DNA from: Erodium maritimum
Taxonomy: Eukaryota; Streptophyta; Magnoliopsida; Geraniales; Geraniaceae
Direction: 5' to 3'
DNA length: 64,000 nucleotides
NCBI GenBank assembly: GCA_963921825.1
Contig: OY997590.1
Location: forward strand, 60,502,012-60,566,011
Positions 37,030-48,800 of this stretch are shown here, one piece after another. Under the pieces are notes generated by a model that was not told the origin of the DNA, did not search any database, and worked only from the letters and a program-made list of their open reading frames with translations. Every line of letters starts with the position of its first letter. Position 1 is the first letter of the stretch. The position numbers and the translations under genes are program-made.

Positions 37030-38777
37030 CGACTTGCTAAAAGAAAAAAGGAAATAACCAACACAAGCGGAACCAGAAACCTGTCAGACCCATGGTCTTC
37101 CCCTAACACAGTCTAACGGGGAGTTGATCCAAACTGCAAGGGAAACAATGTCCGGAAAATCACCAGCCATCTTGCAGATACTATAAGAATGAGTATGCAA
37201 ATGAGCCAAAACGACATCAAGAGGCTCGAGTCTACTCCAAAAAATAGCCTTATTTCGTTGCAACCAAATATGCCACAAGGCCAAGTAACCCACCTTGACC
37301 CGAACCGAACTGCAATACCCCTTCCAGATGGCTAATACCGAAACCAAATCCCCCATAACGACCCAAATGATATTCCACCAACAACAAACAAGAGACTAGA
37401 ATGACTAAAAACAATAACAATGCAATAACAGATGAATAGTGTCTTAAAAAAAACTAGCTTACAAAAAGAGCAGAGCATATCATTAAAAGAAATATGAATA
37501 CATGTGCTCTCGAGAAAGGTTTTGGTAGGAATAATGTCATGTTCCATCAACAAAACCAGGGCAATGTACTTCGGCGGAAGGCGCTTAACCCACAAAATCT
37601 TAGTCTAAAGAATTGGAGTAAGGTCTCGGCTCGTTAATAACAAAAAGGAAGAAGTAAAAGAGAAACATTTCTCATAATGAGACCAAACCACCGAATCTGG
37701 AGAATTCGGTGGGACACGAATAACACCAAGTAAAAATATCAAAATACGAGACTCCTCTCTCTCCCCGATCAAAATAAAAGGTCATCCTAAAATCAAGATC
37801 TCAAGCCTTATCCTTCCAAACATCGCAGATCCTCATCCTCTTACCCTCTAATAAAGCGTAAAGACTGGTAAATCGATACTGAAAAGCCACAAATGCCGAT
37901 CATGTATCCTCCCAAAAATGAATACAATTCCCACAACCCAATCTCCAATTGAGGCTCTGATCCCCAAAGATATGTCTGAACTAAAGAATGTCTGCTAAGG
38001 CCATCATATGACCAAATAGAAAGGATGAACGAGATTTTTCTAAAGCCGTTAAATACCACTCTGAAAGCCTCAAACCATACTTAGCACACAAAACACGCTT
38101 CCAAAAACAATCCCTTTTCACAACAAACCTTCAAAACCACTTAGCCAAAAGGTTCTTATTCACCGTATCCGAATCCAGGATACCCAATCCACCCCCAGCA
38201 TTAGGTCTACAAACTATCAACCATTTAACTTTAGATAGGACCTGAACCCGAACCCCGTCGTGCCATAGGAACCGCCTCCTTTAAGCTTATAAGGTGTAGA
38301 GAACCCATTTGAGAGCCCTGAAAAGTGACATAAAGAAAACATGTAGTGTTGAAAGAGTGTATTTATTGAACTAGTTGGCCAACTAAAGACAAATCATTCG
38401 TCTTTCACATGGCCAAAGAAGACTTAAAACGGCCCACAATAGGTTTCCAAAAGGAAGCACGTCGGGGATTCACCTCAAGAATGAAACCAAGGTACTTCAT
38501 CGGTAACGACCCTACCGAACAACCCAAAGAAAGCTCAACCGACTCACTAGTTAGAACTTTAGGATTTAGCAACACCGCTCTAGATTTCCCAAAGTTGATC
38601 TTTAAACCCGAGCTACTATGAAATCAAACCGAAGTGTTCTTCAAATTCAGGAGACCCTCCTCCTCACATTTGACAAAAAGTAACGTGTCATTAATGAATT
38701 TGAGTTGGGAGACAACCGGCCCATTTCCCCCCACTTGAACCACCCAAAAATGACCACACCTCAAACCTTCCTCGAGT
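37030..38777 (-). mobile_element. L1-type LINE fragment (RT end to zf-RVT)
   Basis: The minus strand, read across frames, gives GLRCGHFWVVQVGGNGPVVS, then an INDTLLF sequence in place of the FADDTLLF catalytic box, SSSGLKINFGKSRAVL, MKYLGFILEVNPRRASFWKP, LGILDSDTVNKNLLAKWF, a zf-RVT-like CSFC segment and HIWLQRNKAIFWSRLE. It is 5'-truncated at the MITE that starts at 38778. Many stops and frameshifts show it is inactive, and the replaced catalytic box agrees with that. The 3' border is approximate. Confidence 0.75.
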
Positions 38778-39531
38778 GAGCATATCCAATGTTAGCCCGT
38801 TGGTTCGATTGTTGGATTAAAAAAAATATTTCATCCATTTCTCAACCAACAGTCAGCACTAATAGTCAGCCCCTCTAATGTTATTTTTTCTCTTGGTTGT
38901 TCGTTGCTGACTGTTTGAATAAATTAATACTAAACATAATATTATTTTTTTTTAAAACACACATTACATGAAAAAGAAGTTAGTAAAAATAAACAAAAAA
39001 TTAACAAAATTCTTAAAAATATATATAAAAAGAAGTTAATAAATGAAAAAGGAATTAAAAAAACAAAGAAAACAAAAAATTACAATTAAACAAAAGTATA
39101 TGAAAGTTAGTAAAAAAAATTAGTTCAACATATTAATAAACAATAGTTAAAAAAATAGTTAATAAAAGAATAAAAATAATAATAAATAATAATAAAAGAA
39201 TTGTAAAGAAAAAGAATTAGAATTAAAAAAATAAAAGTGTATATAAAATTTAATAAAATAATTTATATAAAAATAATAATTTATAATAGAAATGAATTTA
39301 AAAAACTGAAGAAAAAAAACATTAACAAAAGAAAAAAAAGTAAAAAAAAAATGAATAAACAAAAAAGATAATACTTACCGCTGGCGGCTGGTGCTGATTG
39401 TAACGTCAGCTTGACACTCATCGCATACAGCGAAACACTAACCTACCGTCAGCAAAACTCCAGCTCAGCGTTGACGTTTTCTCCCCGCTAACGTCTTATC
39501 GCCGACGTTACCACCAGTGTTGGAGATGCTC
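38778..39531. mobile_element. MITE-like element with GAGCATCTCCAAC ends
   Basis: The left end GAGCATATCCAATGTT and the inverted right end GAGCATCTCCAACACT pair well. The interior includes repeated GTCAGC/GCTGAC motifs near both ends and a very A-rich centre. The right flank is TAA, as for Harbinger elements, but the left flank is AGT, so the duplication is not confirmed. It abuts the truncated LINE. Confidence 0.6.
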
Positions 39532-39956
39532 TAAGTCCTTCTCTTGGACTCTGAGTAAGGATGGAAAATCGCCCCGTCCCCCCATGGGGATCCCCATCCC
39601 CGCCCCGCGTGGGACGGGTTCGGGACGAGGATTTTTTAAGCGGGGCGGGGTTCGAGGACAAATGGGTATTTTGGTGGGGATGGGGCAAGCACTCCCCGCC
39701 CCATACCCCGCACCATTATTTTATAATAACAGATTATAATTTATATATACATAATAAAAAAATACACTTGTGTAAGAACATTTTCTCATGTTTAAACCTT
39801 TGTTGTGTGGTCATGTTTGTATAAATAAAGCAATATCTATTTCATCGTTTATAGAACACGCTAATACAAAATTTGCTCTTGTTCAATATCGTGATAAAGT
39901 TTATAGCTTTTTTCTATGAAATTGTATTCACAACACATTATATTTTTGAAAATATG

Positions 39957-40187
39957 AAGTTTAACTTATGTAGATATTTGAGTTGTGATTATGATTTGAT
40001 ATTGAAATAAATGTTAATCATATATAATATAATATAATTGTATCACCTTATGTATATGTAAGCTACATATACAAAAGGTGATATAATTATATTGTATTAT
40101 ATATGATTATCATTTATATCAATATCAGTATCAAATCATAGTCATAACTCAAATATCTTAAAATATGTAATAACAAGTTAAACTTAC
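39957..40187. repeat. Large hairpin, about 100-bp arms
   Basis: AGATATTTGAGTTGTGATTA on the left is answered by the inverse on the right (CATAGTCATAACTCAAATAT). Pairing runs through the ATATAATATAATATAATTGT tract to TATCACCTT...AAGGTGATA around a small loop near 40065. It lies inside the hAT-type element and may be a nested MITE. Confidence 0.7.
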
Positions 40188-42111
40188 CATAAACAATACA
40201 TACAACCCAAACATAATTCCTGGCGTGCCGCTCTCTCCTCTCCAAAAAAGGCTCTGTGAGTCCCCCCGCCCCCCCAAACAAAACCCTAGTCGTCGACGGC
40301 CTCCATGGCTTCGGCCATGGAGGTTGTCGATGGAGATCCCTCTTCCTCTTCCTTTTTTTCTTGAGTCCCTCTCTCAACTATCGACCTCACCTGTGTACTT
40401 TCTCACCGCCCTCGTCTTCTCGCCTCCGTCAGCGTCGTGCCTCTCCACCATTGCCGGATCTACGCTTCAATCGGGTGTGCGGTTGGTGGTTTATCCCATC
40501 ACCCACCGAGGTAACATAGAGTCGAAAAGACGGTTTGAGGCAGACAAGATCAGTAGCATCGGTAGGGCCTGTCGCGTTATAACGGGGGCCAGTGTGTTTA
40601 CATTGTCGGCAGCCGGGACATCAGAGACGAGTGCCTAGCGGCGGAGGGCCGCAGCAGTACCAGTAAGCAGTCAGACCGGTCAGGGGAGGTGGTCGAATGG
40701 AGATGAGATCAGAGTGCGCATCGGAAGCGTGGTGGGCCCATAACCCACAGGCGTCGCACTCTTCTGTTTTCTTCTATCCTTGCTGAGAAGTTAGGCCTAA
40801 AAGTAGAGCCTTTGAGGTGACCTTTGTGTCTTGACACCCCGGTTACGGGTGATGTGGTTTGACGAGTGTGTGTCGTGCGTGTGAGATTAGAGTAGTTGAC
40901 CGTCCTTTTCTTGGTGATCTTCTTGTGTTTAACATGACGACTTTCGATGTCATCCTGGGGATGGACTGGCTCTCGAGACACGAGGCGTCGATCGAATGTT
41001 ACCGGCAACCGGTGGTAGTGCGATCGGGCAACACGACCGTCACGTGCGTACTGGGCAGTATGAGGGGAGTTCTCCTGTCAGAGTTTTCCGTAGAGGAGAA
41101 GGTGGCGGTCGTGCCGAGCCGACAGTTGCCACGAGTAGTGTGCGTTTTCCCTAAAGGTCTTTCTTGAGATGTTGATCGGATTGCCGCCAGTTCGCGAGGT
41201 CGAGTTTGGGATTGACCTGATGCCAGGGACGGCGCCGACATCCATGGCTCGTACAGGTTCGTGTTGGGTCTCGAGGTAGGGTTGGAGATGAACCAACTCG
41301 CAGCGGAAAATCAATAAAAACCAAGAGACGATTAAAACCATGAAACAACTAACAAAGAATGGATTCACAAGAGAAAAATTCAGCACTATCTCTTACCAAA
41401 ACAAGAACACCGGTTAACGAATGATTGGCTTGAGTCTCCAAGACGCCTACGTATCCACATGGGAATCAAAGCCACGTAGTTCCAGTGTCAGTGGTATCCG
41501 ACAGAGATCCCCGTTTTTACTTCCAGGTTTTGGGAGAGCCTGTAGAAAGCATTGGGGACCGAGGTCCTACTCAGTACAACATACCACCCGCAGATAGATG
41601 GTCAGTCAGAGCACACGATTCAGATTCTGGAGGACATGCTCCGAGACTGTGTGTTGGACTTCGGAGGGTCTTGGGAGAATCACTTACCGTTAGCCGAGTT
41701 TGCCTACAACAACAGCTTCCAGGCCAGTATTGAAATGACACCCTTTGAAGCTTTGTATGGGAAACCGTGTAGATCGCCCGTGTGCTGGGCAGAAGTGGGG
41801 GATAAGAGTTACTTAGTCATGAGCTTGTCCGAGGGACGACTGAGAAGGTCGCGCTGTTACGTGAGAGGTTAAAGATCGTGTAGAATTGACAGGAGAGTTA
41901 TGTTAACAGACGACGCCGACGTTTCAAGTTCGCAGTTGTGATCATGTGCTCCTGAAAGCAAGTCCGGAGGAGGGACTAGTACGGTTCAACCGCGGTGGAG
42001 GCAAGTTGGCCCCGCGGTATATCGGACCTTTCGGGATGTTGGGAAGAGTAAGAACGGTTGCATTACGTCCGTTTTTAATTTCGAGGACGAAATTCCTTTA
42101 AGGGGGTAGAT

Positions 42112-45100
42112 TGTAAGAACCAACGCCAGTCAAACCGACAGGAAACGAAATTAAAGTCGAATTCTGTTATTTATTCAAATAAGCACAGGCTTGACCCCGA
42201 GGGTCATTTCGGACCTTAAGATAACTCTAATTCAATCAAATTAGGTTCGGGAAAGCTTAGGGCAACTTTGGGACGAATCTGGGAAAGTTTGACTTTTCGC
42301 CGTAAAAGTCAACTGGTGACGTTTGGGTCGCCCGAGACTTATTCGGGACCCAAAAAGCTTAGCCGTCGTTACGGCTAGCTTAATTGGGTCATTTCCTTGC
42401 AAATAAGGGTTTTCGTGAAAAAGTAAATTTCGGGCCAAACGTGTTCAAAATTGGAGTTTATCGGATTTTAAATTATTGGGCTGAGATATTTATGAGTGGA
42501 GGTGGACCCAACTTGGACACTTGTCCCTAACTCCTTGGAAGAGAGAAAAGTGTGCGAGAAAGGACACTTTTGACCTTATTTTATCGCTAGAAGACGAAAT
42601 TGGGAAAAATGAGTCTTTAAACCTATTTTATGAATCCAAATTTCAGCACTTTTCATTGATGGACGAAAATTTGAGGTTAGAGAGAGAGAAGGAGAGCCTC
42701 CATTGAAGAAGAAGAAGAAGAAGAAGAAGAAGAAGAAGAAGAAGAAGAAGAAGAAGAAGAAGAAGAAGAAGAAGAAGAAGAAGAAGAAGAAGAAGAAGAA
42801 GAAGGTCATCTTCCATGGATTCTACCACCAAAACCTTCCAATTTCTTCATATTCTTCATCATCTTCTCATTCCCAAAGGTAAGAACCCAACCTTTTTCCA
42901 TTTTGATGAACTTTAGTTTATGGGTCTTGTAGGATTTAGATGAAATTGGATTGGGTCTTGTTGGAAATGAGAAATCCTTGGTGGAATTGAGTAGTAATGG
43001 AAAGAAATGGGTGAAATTAGAAGAATTGGATGAAACCCTAATTTTGGAATTGGGGGAAATGTGGAATTGGAGCTAATCTTGAATGTTTTTAGTTGAAACA
43101 TGATGGATTAAGGACCTAGAGCTCGTTTGGGACGTTTTTGGGAGAAAGGTGAAGTTTTCCAACGACCGGAGGCTCGCTGGAGGTCCGACCACGGTGGGCC
43201 GGTGGCGGGGACATCGAGATCCGAGCCTTACCTCGGGATTCGGACCGTGCCTCGAGTTCCGAACCGTGCCTCAAGATTCGAGCCGTGCCTCGGGTTTCGT
43301 TGTGTGTGGTGCCCGGTTGGGTGTCCTTCCTCTTTGATCGACTTTGGACAGTATTGAGTTTTTATGTTACGTTATTAACTTAGAGTCCGGCTTGTTCGTG
43401 GAGAAGGAGGAAGCTAGCCAGTTCGTCACTGCTGGATTGGATTGCTTTTGAGGTAGGGAAAAGTAGCGGTTACTTGTCCAATTAAGGAAAGTTACTAGAA
43501 TTGCATATAGGATATGAGTAACTTGAATAATTGTAGAATCACATGTAGGATGTGAATAACTAGTGTAATCGTTTCAAATGTGGAATCACTTGCGGGCCAT
43601 GTCGTGCCCGTAGGTTTGTGACTTGTCGTGCTGTAGAATTGCATGTGGGTCATGTCGTGCCCGTAGGATTGTGTGATGGTTGTGCTTTACCCGTGTGAAT
43701 GTTATTGTTGAACTATTGCCTTGTGACATGTTTGAGGCGCTGTATGTGGGTAAGCTTCGTGCGTTATGTGAGTTGATGATTAAGATGGCATGTTATGTGA
43801 ATCGTGTTATGAGTAAGTAGTGGTAATAAGTGCAGTATTATTGGTGGTTTTATGGTTGGTTGGGATTATTTATAAACCGATGTTGTGTGTTCCAGTATAA
43901 TTTGTACCCGATGCTGTGTGTTCCGGGATGATATCTAGGCCGATGTTGTGTGTTCCGGGATGGTATCTAGGCCGATGTTGTGTGTTTCGGGATGAAATCT
44001 AGGCCGATGATGTGTGTTCCGGTATGATATGTTTAAGTCGTGTTGTGTGATCCAGCGTATTATTGGATACTTACTGTGTGTGTGTGTTTGCTAATGATTT
44101 ACTGTGTGTGTTGCTATTATTTTACTGTGTGTATTTACTCGGTGATTCATTTGAGATATGTTTTGAGTGTGAATATTGAGTAATCGATGATTGTTGAGTA
44201 AGGTTGATTTCACACGTTAAATGTGGTTATTGGGTAAGTATTGTGATAAAGCGATGTTGTGGTTATGTGAGGTTGGTTATGATTGCGATTGTGATTGTGT
44301 GTTTTTCTGAGAATGATTGACTGGTTGTACGCTGGAGATGTTGAGATCGTGTGGGCGTTGAGTAACGTATGATTTGTTTGGTCGTGTGTGATTGATACGG
44401 TGATACGTGGTTGTGCTTGTGACTGATCGCCCGTGATGAGGTAGGCCTACCTTCCGACCACGGGTCGGTAAAGTGTTGCAATCGTTCCGCGATGAAGTGG
44501 TTGCCAGCCTCCGACTAGCTATCGGGAAAATGTGCGATGGGTTTCGCGAGGAGGTCGACCGCCTGTCCAGACTGTGTGTCGTGGTAAGTGCGTGGGTTAT
44601 CGCCAGGCCCAGCTGGGTTGCTACTGGAAACCGAGCAGGAGGTGGTTTAATGTTTGTGTTTGGATGCCTTATGTATTGTTTGGTTGTTACTATGTGTTGA
44701 CTAGTTTTGGTTCGCTGTGGTTATTTATGCCTGTTATGTGATTCTTGTGTGACTTGGGTGATAACGTTATGTGTGTTTGGTATTGGACCGTATGACTGTA
44801 TGGCATCTAGTATGAGTTGTGTTTGATGAGTTTCCGTGTGAAATAGGTGGTGCATGTTTGGTTGTTGAGAATCGTCCTCGTGACGGTTTGGTGTAAGGTA
44901 TGAGGTGTGACAGGTTCCTCCGTTTTCAACTATTGTGTTTGCAACTGGTGTCGCTGTAGATATTTCCGTTGTATGTGTGTTTCTTTGACTTGGATCAAGT
45001 TTCGATATTTGTGTTTTCCTGTTTGATTTCGTTAGTTGTTATTGCTTTACTAATATGCCATATTTGGACGGGTATCCGTGGTGGTGAGCGAAATGCTCAT

Positions 45101-45421
45101 CCCTTTTACTACTTTTTCCTACTGAGCGAAACGCTCACCCCCTTCACTACTGTTCCTACAGGTTATGATCGTGATCTGGACTAGAGGACGTCTCGAGGCT
45201 TGGGATTTTTAGCGAGAGTTTGGGTATTAGTTATCGTATTTAGAGATGTACTCCTGTTTTCGAATTCAAACTTATTTGTTATGAACTCGGGCGTAGGACC
45301 CATTTATGTTATTTTCGCGGTTAAAGATTTAATTGAGTTGATGTTTAGTTTTAAAGAATGTTTTTATTTTAAATTTTAATTCACGTCTCGAGTCCAGTCA
45401 AAACCGGATTTGGGGCGTGAC
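42112..45421 (+). repeat. 3' LTR of the gypsy element, copy B, 3.3 kb
   Basis: Starts TGTAAGAACC directly after the purine tract and ends GGATTTGGGGCGTGAC, the reverse complement of the TGTCACGCCCC ends of solo LTRs A and C. The last A is lost (GTGACC). It contains a GAA microsatellite, about five copies of a unit with GCCGATGTTGTGTGTTCCGG (43880-44040), and a GGTGAGCG...CGCTCACC palindrome pair near its 3' end (45082-45140). Confidence 0.85.
42705..42804. repeat. (GAA)n microsatellite, about 33 units
   Basis: An uninterrupted GAA/AAG run of about 100 bases inside LTR B. On the minus strand it creates long poly-Phe and poly-Leu frames that are artefacts. Confidence 0.95.
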
Positions 45422-45639
45422 CTTTCAAATGTGTATTTTTCGGGTGATGAGAATGGGGCGGGAACAGGTTAAACAATAAAATCCTCTGCGGGACAAGAAT
45501 GGGACTGGGAATAAAATCCCCATTCCCCGCCCCATCCCCGCGGGGCGGGGTCAACGTGGGGACGGGGAGAGTGTCGGGGACGCGGGACGGGGACAGGGAT
45601 TAGGGTCCTCGCCCCATTGCCATCCCTAACTGTGAGAGG

Positions 45640-46480
45640 ACTCTCCTCCATCTAGAAATTGAGGATGATTTGTGACGTGGTGATCAAGAAAAAACCAAAC
45701 TTCATTCTCATTCAGAAACCAAAATTGAAAGAAGAAATAGATAACCTATTGAGGACAATCCGTTATGGAGCCACGACAAGAAATGGTTCTCGATAAGTAA
45801 TATTTTCAGGTTGCTTGAACCTCAAGGAACACACAAATCCCGCTCCTCTATTTTGGGTGCCCTTGTGTCCCCCCCAAAGATCTCACCCTTTGTGTGGTTA
45901 GGATATCATGAGGTCATTCCTTCCTAATGATTTCTTGAGGAAATGGGCATTTCAATCTTCCTACAACAATTTTTGTGAGTGTTATGCTTCTTAAAATTCG
46001 GAGATTTCTCTTATCTTTTAATGGCATGGTACTTTAGTTAGAAAATTTGGGCTAGTGTAATGTACATGTATGAATTCTTTTGGTTATTTCCATGTCATCT
46101 GCAAGATGTTCTCTCTTTCCGGCGTTTTTTGTGCCCGGTTTATGCTAGAAAGAGATGGAAAAGGTTATGTCTTCTAGTGGCGTTAGAGTTCTGGTTGGAA
46201 AGAAACATTACTCTATTCAACAATACCTCTCCTTACTCGTCTTGGATTCTCCATATAATTCAAGCTAGTTCGTTTTGTTTGGAATGCGCCTGGCTCCAGA
46301 TATTGCTTCATGACATAATGGAAAAGATACATTTTGGCTTGTTAGAGGTGACTTCAAAGCTATACATTTAGATCTATGATCTTTAGTTTTAGTTTTTCTA
46401 TTTTTTCATAGACTTTATAGTTAAAATATGATCAATTTTTCCGGATCTTGTTATTTTGGTAAGATGCCCCTACTTGTATC
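45640..46480 (+). mobile_element. L1-type LINE with its middle deleted
   Basis: At about 45660-45790 the plus strand reads PNFILIQKPKLKEEIDNLL and RYGATTRNGS, matching the start of the L1 endonuclease domain. From about 46060 it reads RKRWKRLCLLVALEFWLERN and ITLFNNTS, matching the extreme C-terminal zf-RVT part of ORF2. The reverse transcriptase that should lie between is missing. It stops at about 46371 and is followed by a T-rich tail. The right hAT border lies directly left of it. Confidence 0.6.
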
Positions 46481-46639
46481 TTGAGACTACATTTGTTGCG
46501 GTCTTCTCCTCTCTCCTCACATTTGGGAATTGGAGTTTTAAAATATAAATCGTTGATAATAAAAAAAAATAAGTAATCATTGAGGGTTTGGGGTTAAAAA
46601 TGATTGGGGTTTTAGGAATTGTTGGTTTGTTTGATATAT

Positions 46640-46860
46640 GTGGTGGGTTAAAAGTGAATATGAATATGAATCTTTTATGAGTTGGAAAGTGAGTATGAAT
46701 GTGAATGTTTTGTGGGTTAGAAAGTGAGTGTGAATGTGATTGTTTTGTGGGTTTACAACTGAATAAGAATGTCACTGTGGTGTGGGTTAAAATGTAAATA
46801 TGAATGTCATTGTGTTATGGGTTAAAAATGTGAATATGAATGTGATTGTTAGTTTCTGCA
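46640..46860. repeat. Degenerate GTGAATATGAATGT tandem repeat
   Basis: About five imperfect units of 40-50 bases, each with GTGGGTTA and TGAATGTGA words. Non-coding. Confidence 0.6.
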
Positions 46861-47683
46861 TTATATAGAACTTAGCTATTAGGGTGTTTTATTGAAGGAT
46901 AGTTAACATTATGTAGTAGGTTGTAGATACTATTAGGGTGTTTTACTGAAGATTAATGTTGAACTCTGTCACGCCCAATTTCAGTAAACCGAACTCAGGA
47001 CGTGAACTTTTAAAACAATAAAACATTTTGAAACATTTCACATTAAATCACTTTAAAAACACCATTTGTTCAACAAATAATATTTACAACTTAAAATACG
47101 TCCCAGCAAGTGGACAAAAGTATGGTATCCGTCGCTAGACTCAAAATAAACCCAGAATCCCGCTCCAAGCTCTTCAAGCTTCAGAAGCTCACCTAGTCCA
47201 ACCTGCGACCGGTACCTGTAGGAAAAGCAACTAGGGGTGAGCGTTCGCTCACCACCACGAATAACAGACTGACTACGACATAATTAGCAGACAATGCCGG
47301 TAACACCAACAACCAACTCAACCCCGGGGATCACTATCCCCAAACTCAAGTAACCCGACCGACACCCACACACTGATACTTTCCTCAGCCGACTCAACAC
47401 TCGGACACATAAGGTAGACCCGACACAACGATCGACAACCTCCTCCAAAGACACGACAGACCACCACGCAACACCCAAGATCACAAAGGATCGCACACCA
47501 AACAAGATCACAAATGATCGCACTCCTGTCAGCTGCTCAGTGTCGGTTGCTAACCGGCTGGGCTCGAGCCTGCCCCACGCGCTTTTTCGATCCCTGTCAG
47601 GCTCCAGGCGGTCGACCTGTTGGCGATAAACCGAACTACTTTTCCGATAGCTAGTTGGAAGGGGAGCTGTCATTTCCATCGCC

Positions 47684-47890
47684 TAAAAACGCTCACAACC
47701 TCCCGAGACTCAAACTCGGTCAGGCTAGCCAAAGAACGCTCGCAACTTCCCGAGACTCGAACTCGGTCAAGCCAGCCAAAGAATGCTCGCAACCTCTCGA
47801 GACTCTAACTCGGTCAGGCCAGCCAAAGAACGCTCGCAACCTCCCAAGACTCTAACTCGGTCAGGCCAGCAAAGAATGCTCACAACCCCA
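47684..47890. repeat. 47-bp tandem repeat, about 4.5 units
   Basis: The word AAAGAACGCT/AAAGAATGCT recurs at 47731, 47778, 47825 and 47871, each time followed by CGCAACCTCCCGAGACTC-like text. Inside solo LTR C. Confidence 0.9.
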
Positions 47891-48055
47891 AACCACACAC
47901 ACGCGGCCAGGACCCTTTTCTTGTCGGGCGGGCCCCCTACCCCGTCTGAACATGCAGACGCGTGTGCTCGTGGGCCCCCATTTCATGAAGCGGTCCCCCA
48001 ACCTCAGGTAACCACAATCACAATCACAAGCAAGTTCAACAACCAGTAGCAACAC

Positions 48056-48800
48056 ATGTTCAACACTCACAGGCACTCATGGCCACCCAAGACACCAACA
48101 GTAAAACACGGACTCAACAGCCCCACGGGCACTCACGGCCTCCCACGACACACCAACAGTAACTCACGGGCTCAACAACCCCACGACACTCACGGCCACC
48201 CAGAACACACCAACAGTAACTCACGGGCTCAACAACCCCACGACACTCACGACCACCCAAAACACACCAATAATAACTCACGGGCTCAACAACCCCACGA
48301 CACTCACAGCCACCCAAAACACACCAACAGTAACTCACGGGCTCAACAACCCCACGACACTCACGGCCACCCAAAACACACCAACAGTAACTCACGGGCT
48401 CAACAAGCCCACGACACTCACGGCCACCCAAAACACACCAACAGTAACTCACGGGCTCAACAACCCCACGGCACTCATGGCCACCCAAAACACCAAAAGT
48501 AAAGACACGGGTTCAACAACCCCCACGGGCACTCATGGCCACCCAAAACACCAATATTAAAGACACGGGTTCAACAACCCCCACGGGCACTCATGGCCAC
48601 CCAAAACACCAAAAGTAAACACACGGGTTCTACAACCCCCACGGGCACTCATGGCCACCCAAAACACCAAAAGTAAAGACACGGGTTCAACAACCCCCAC
48701 GGGCACTCATGGCCACCCAAAACACCAAAAGTAAAGACACGGGTTCAACAACCCCCACGGGCACTCATGGCCACCCAAAACACCAAAAGTAAAGCACAAC
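48056..48800. repeat. 57/58-bp minisatellite, about 13 units
   Basis: A first block (to about 48490) has a 57-base period with GTAACTCACGGGCTCAACAA. A second block (48491-48790) has a 58-base period with AGTAAAGACACGGGTTCAAC. The period change marks two separate expansions of one ancestral unit. The 148-aa frame over it is an artefact of the repeat. It is not a CRISPR array: the units are head-to-tail without spacers. Confidence 0.9.

Larger units (their letters stand above)
40480..45421 (+). mobile_element. Deleted Ty3/gypsy element with 3' LTR
   Basis: Reading left to right across broken frames: end of gag with a degraded zinc-knuckle region (about 40560-40640), protease/RT leader (DRPFLGDLLVFNMTTFDVIL and GMDWLSRHEASIECY, 40885-41010), then a loss of most of reverse transcriptase and RNase H. 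About 200 bases of foreign-looking DNA (41290-41480) stand in their place. Next come integrase ([53 protein letters not shown], 41560-41800) and the pol C-terminus. The tail TTTCGAGGACGAAATTCC and the purine tract AGGGGGTAGA precede the LTR. No 5' LTR was seen. The 5' limit is approximate. Confidence 0.8.
39556..45628. mobile_element. hAT-type element, 6.07 kb, enclosing a gypsy copy
   Basis: The left end TAAGGATGGAAAATCGCCCC and the inverted right end TAGGGATGGCAATGGGGCGA are imperfect inverted repeats of a common plant hAT MITE type. They are flanked by ACTCTGAG (39548-39555) and ACTGTGAG (45629-45636), an 8-bp duplication with one mismatch. CCCCGCCCC/GGGGCGGGG-rich subterminal regions lie at both sides. 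The interior holds a hairpin (39957-40187), an unassigned part, and a deleted Ty3/gypsy element with its 3' LTR. No hAT transposase was recognised, so it is nonautonomous. Confidence 0.7.

Noticed and set aside
42576-42831. Poly-Phe and poly-Leu open frames
   Set aside because: They are minus-strand readings of the GAA microsatellite.
47284-48049. Several open frames at the start of solo LTR C
   Set aside because: They read through 47-bp repeats and LTR sequence on both strands without any domain.
48056-48800. Regular repeats resembling a CRISPR array or a repeat protein gene
   Set aside because: Units are contiguous head-to-tail without unique spacers, the host is a plant nuclear LTR, and the open frame exists only because the repeat lacks stops.
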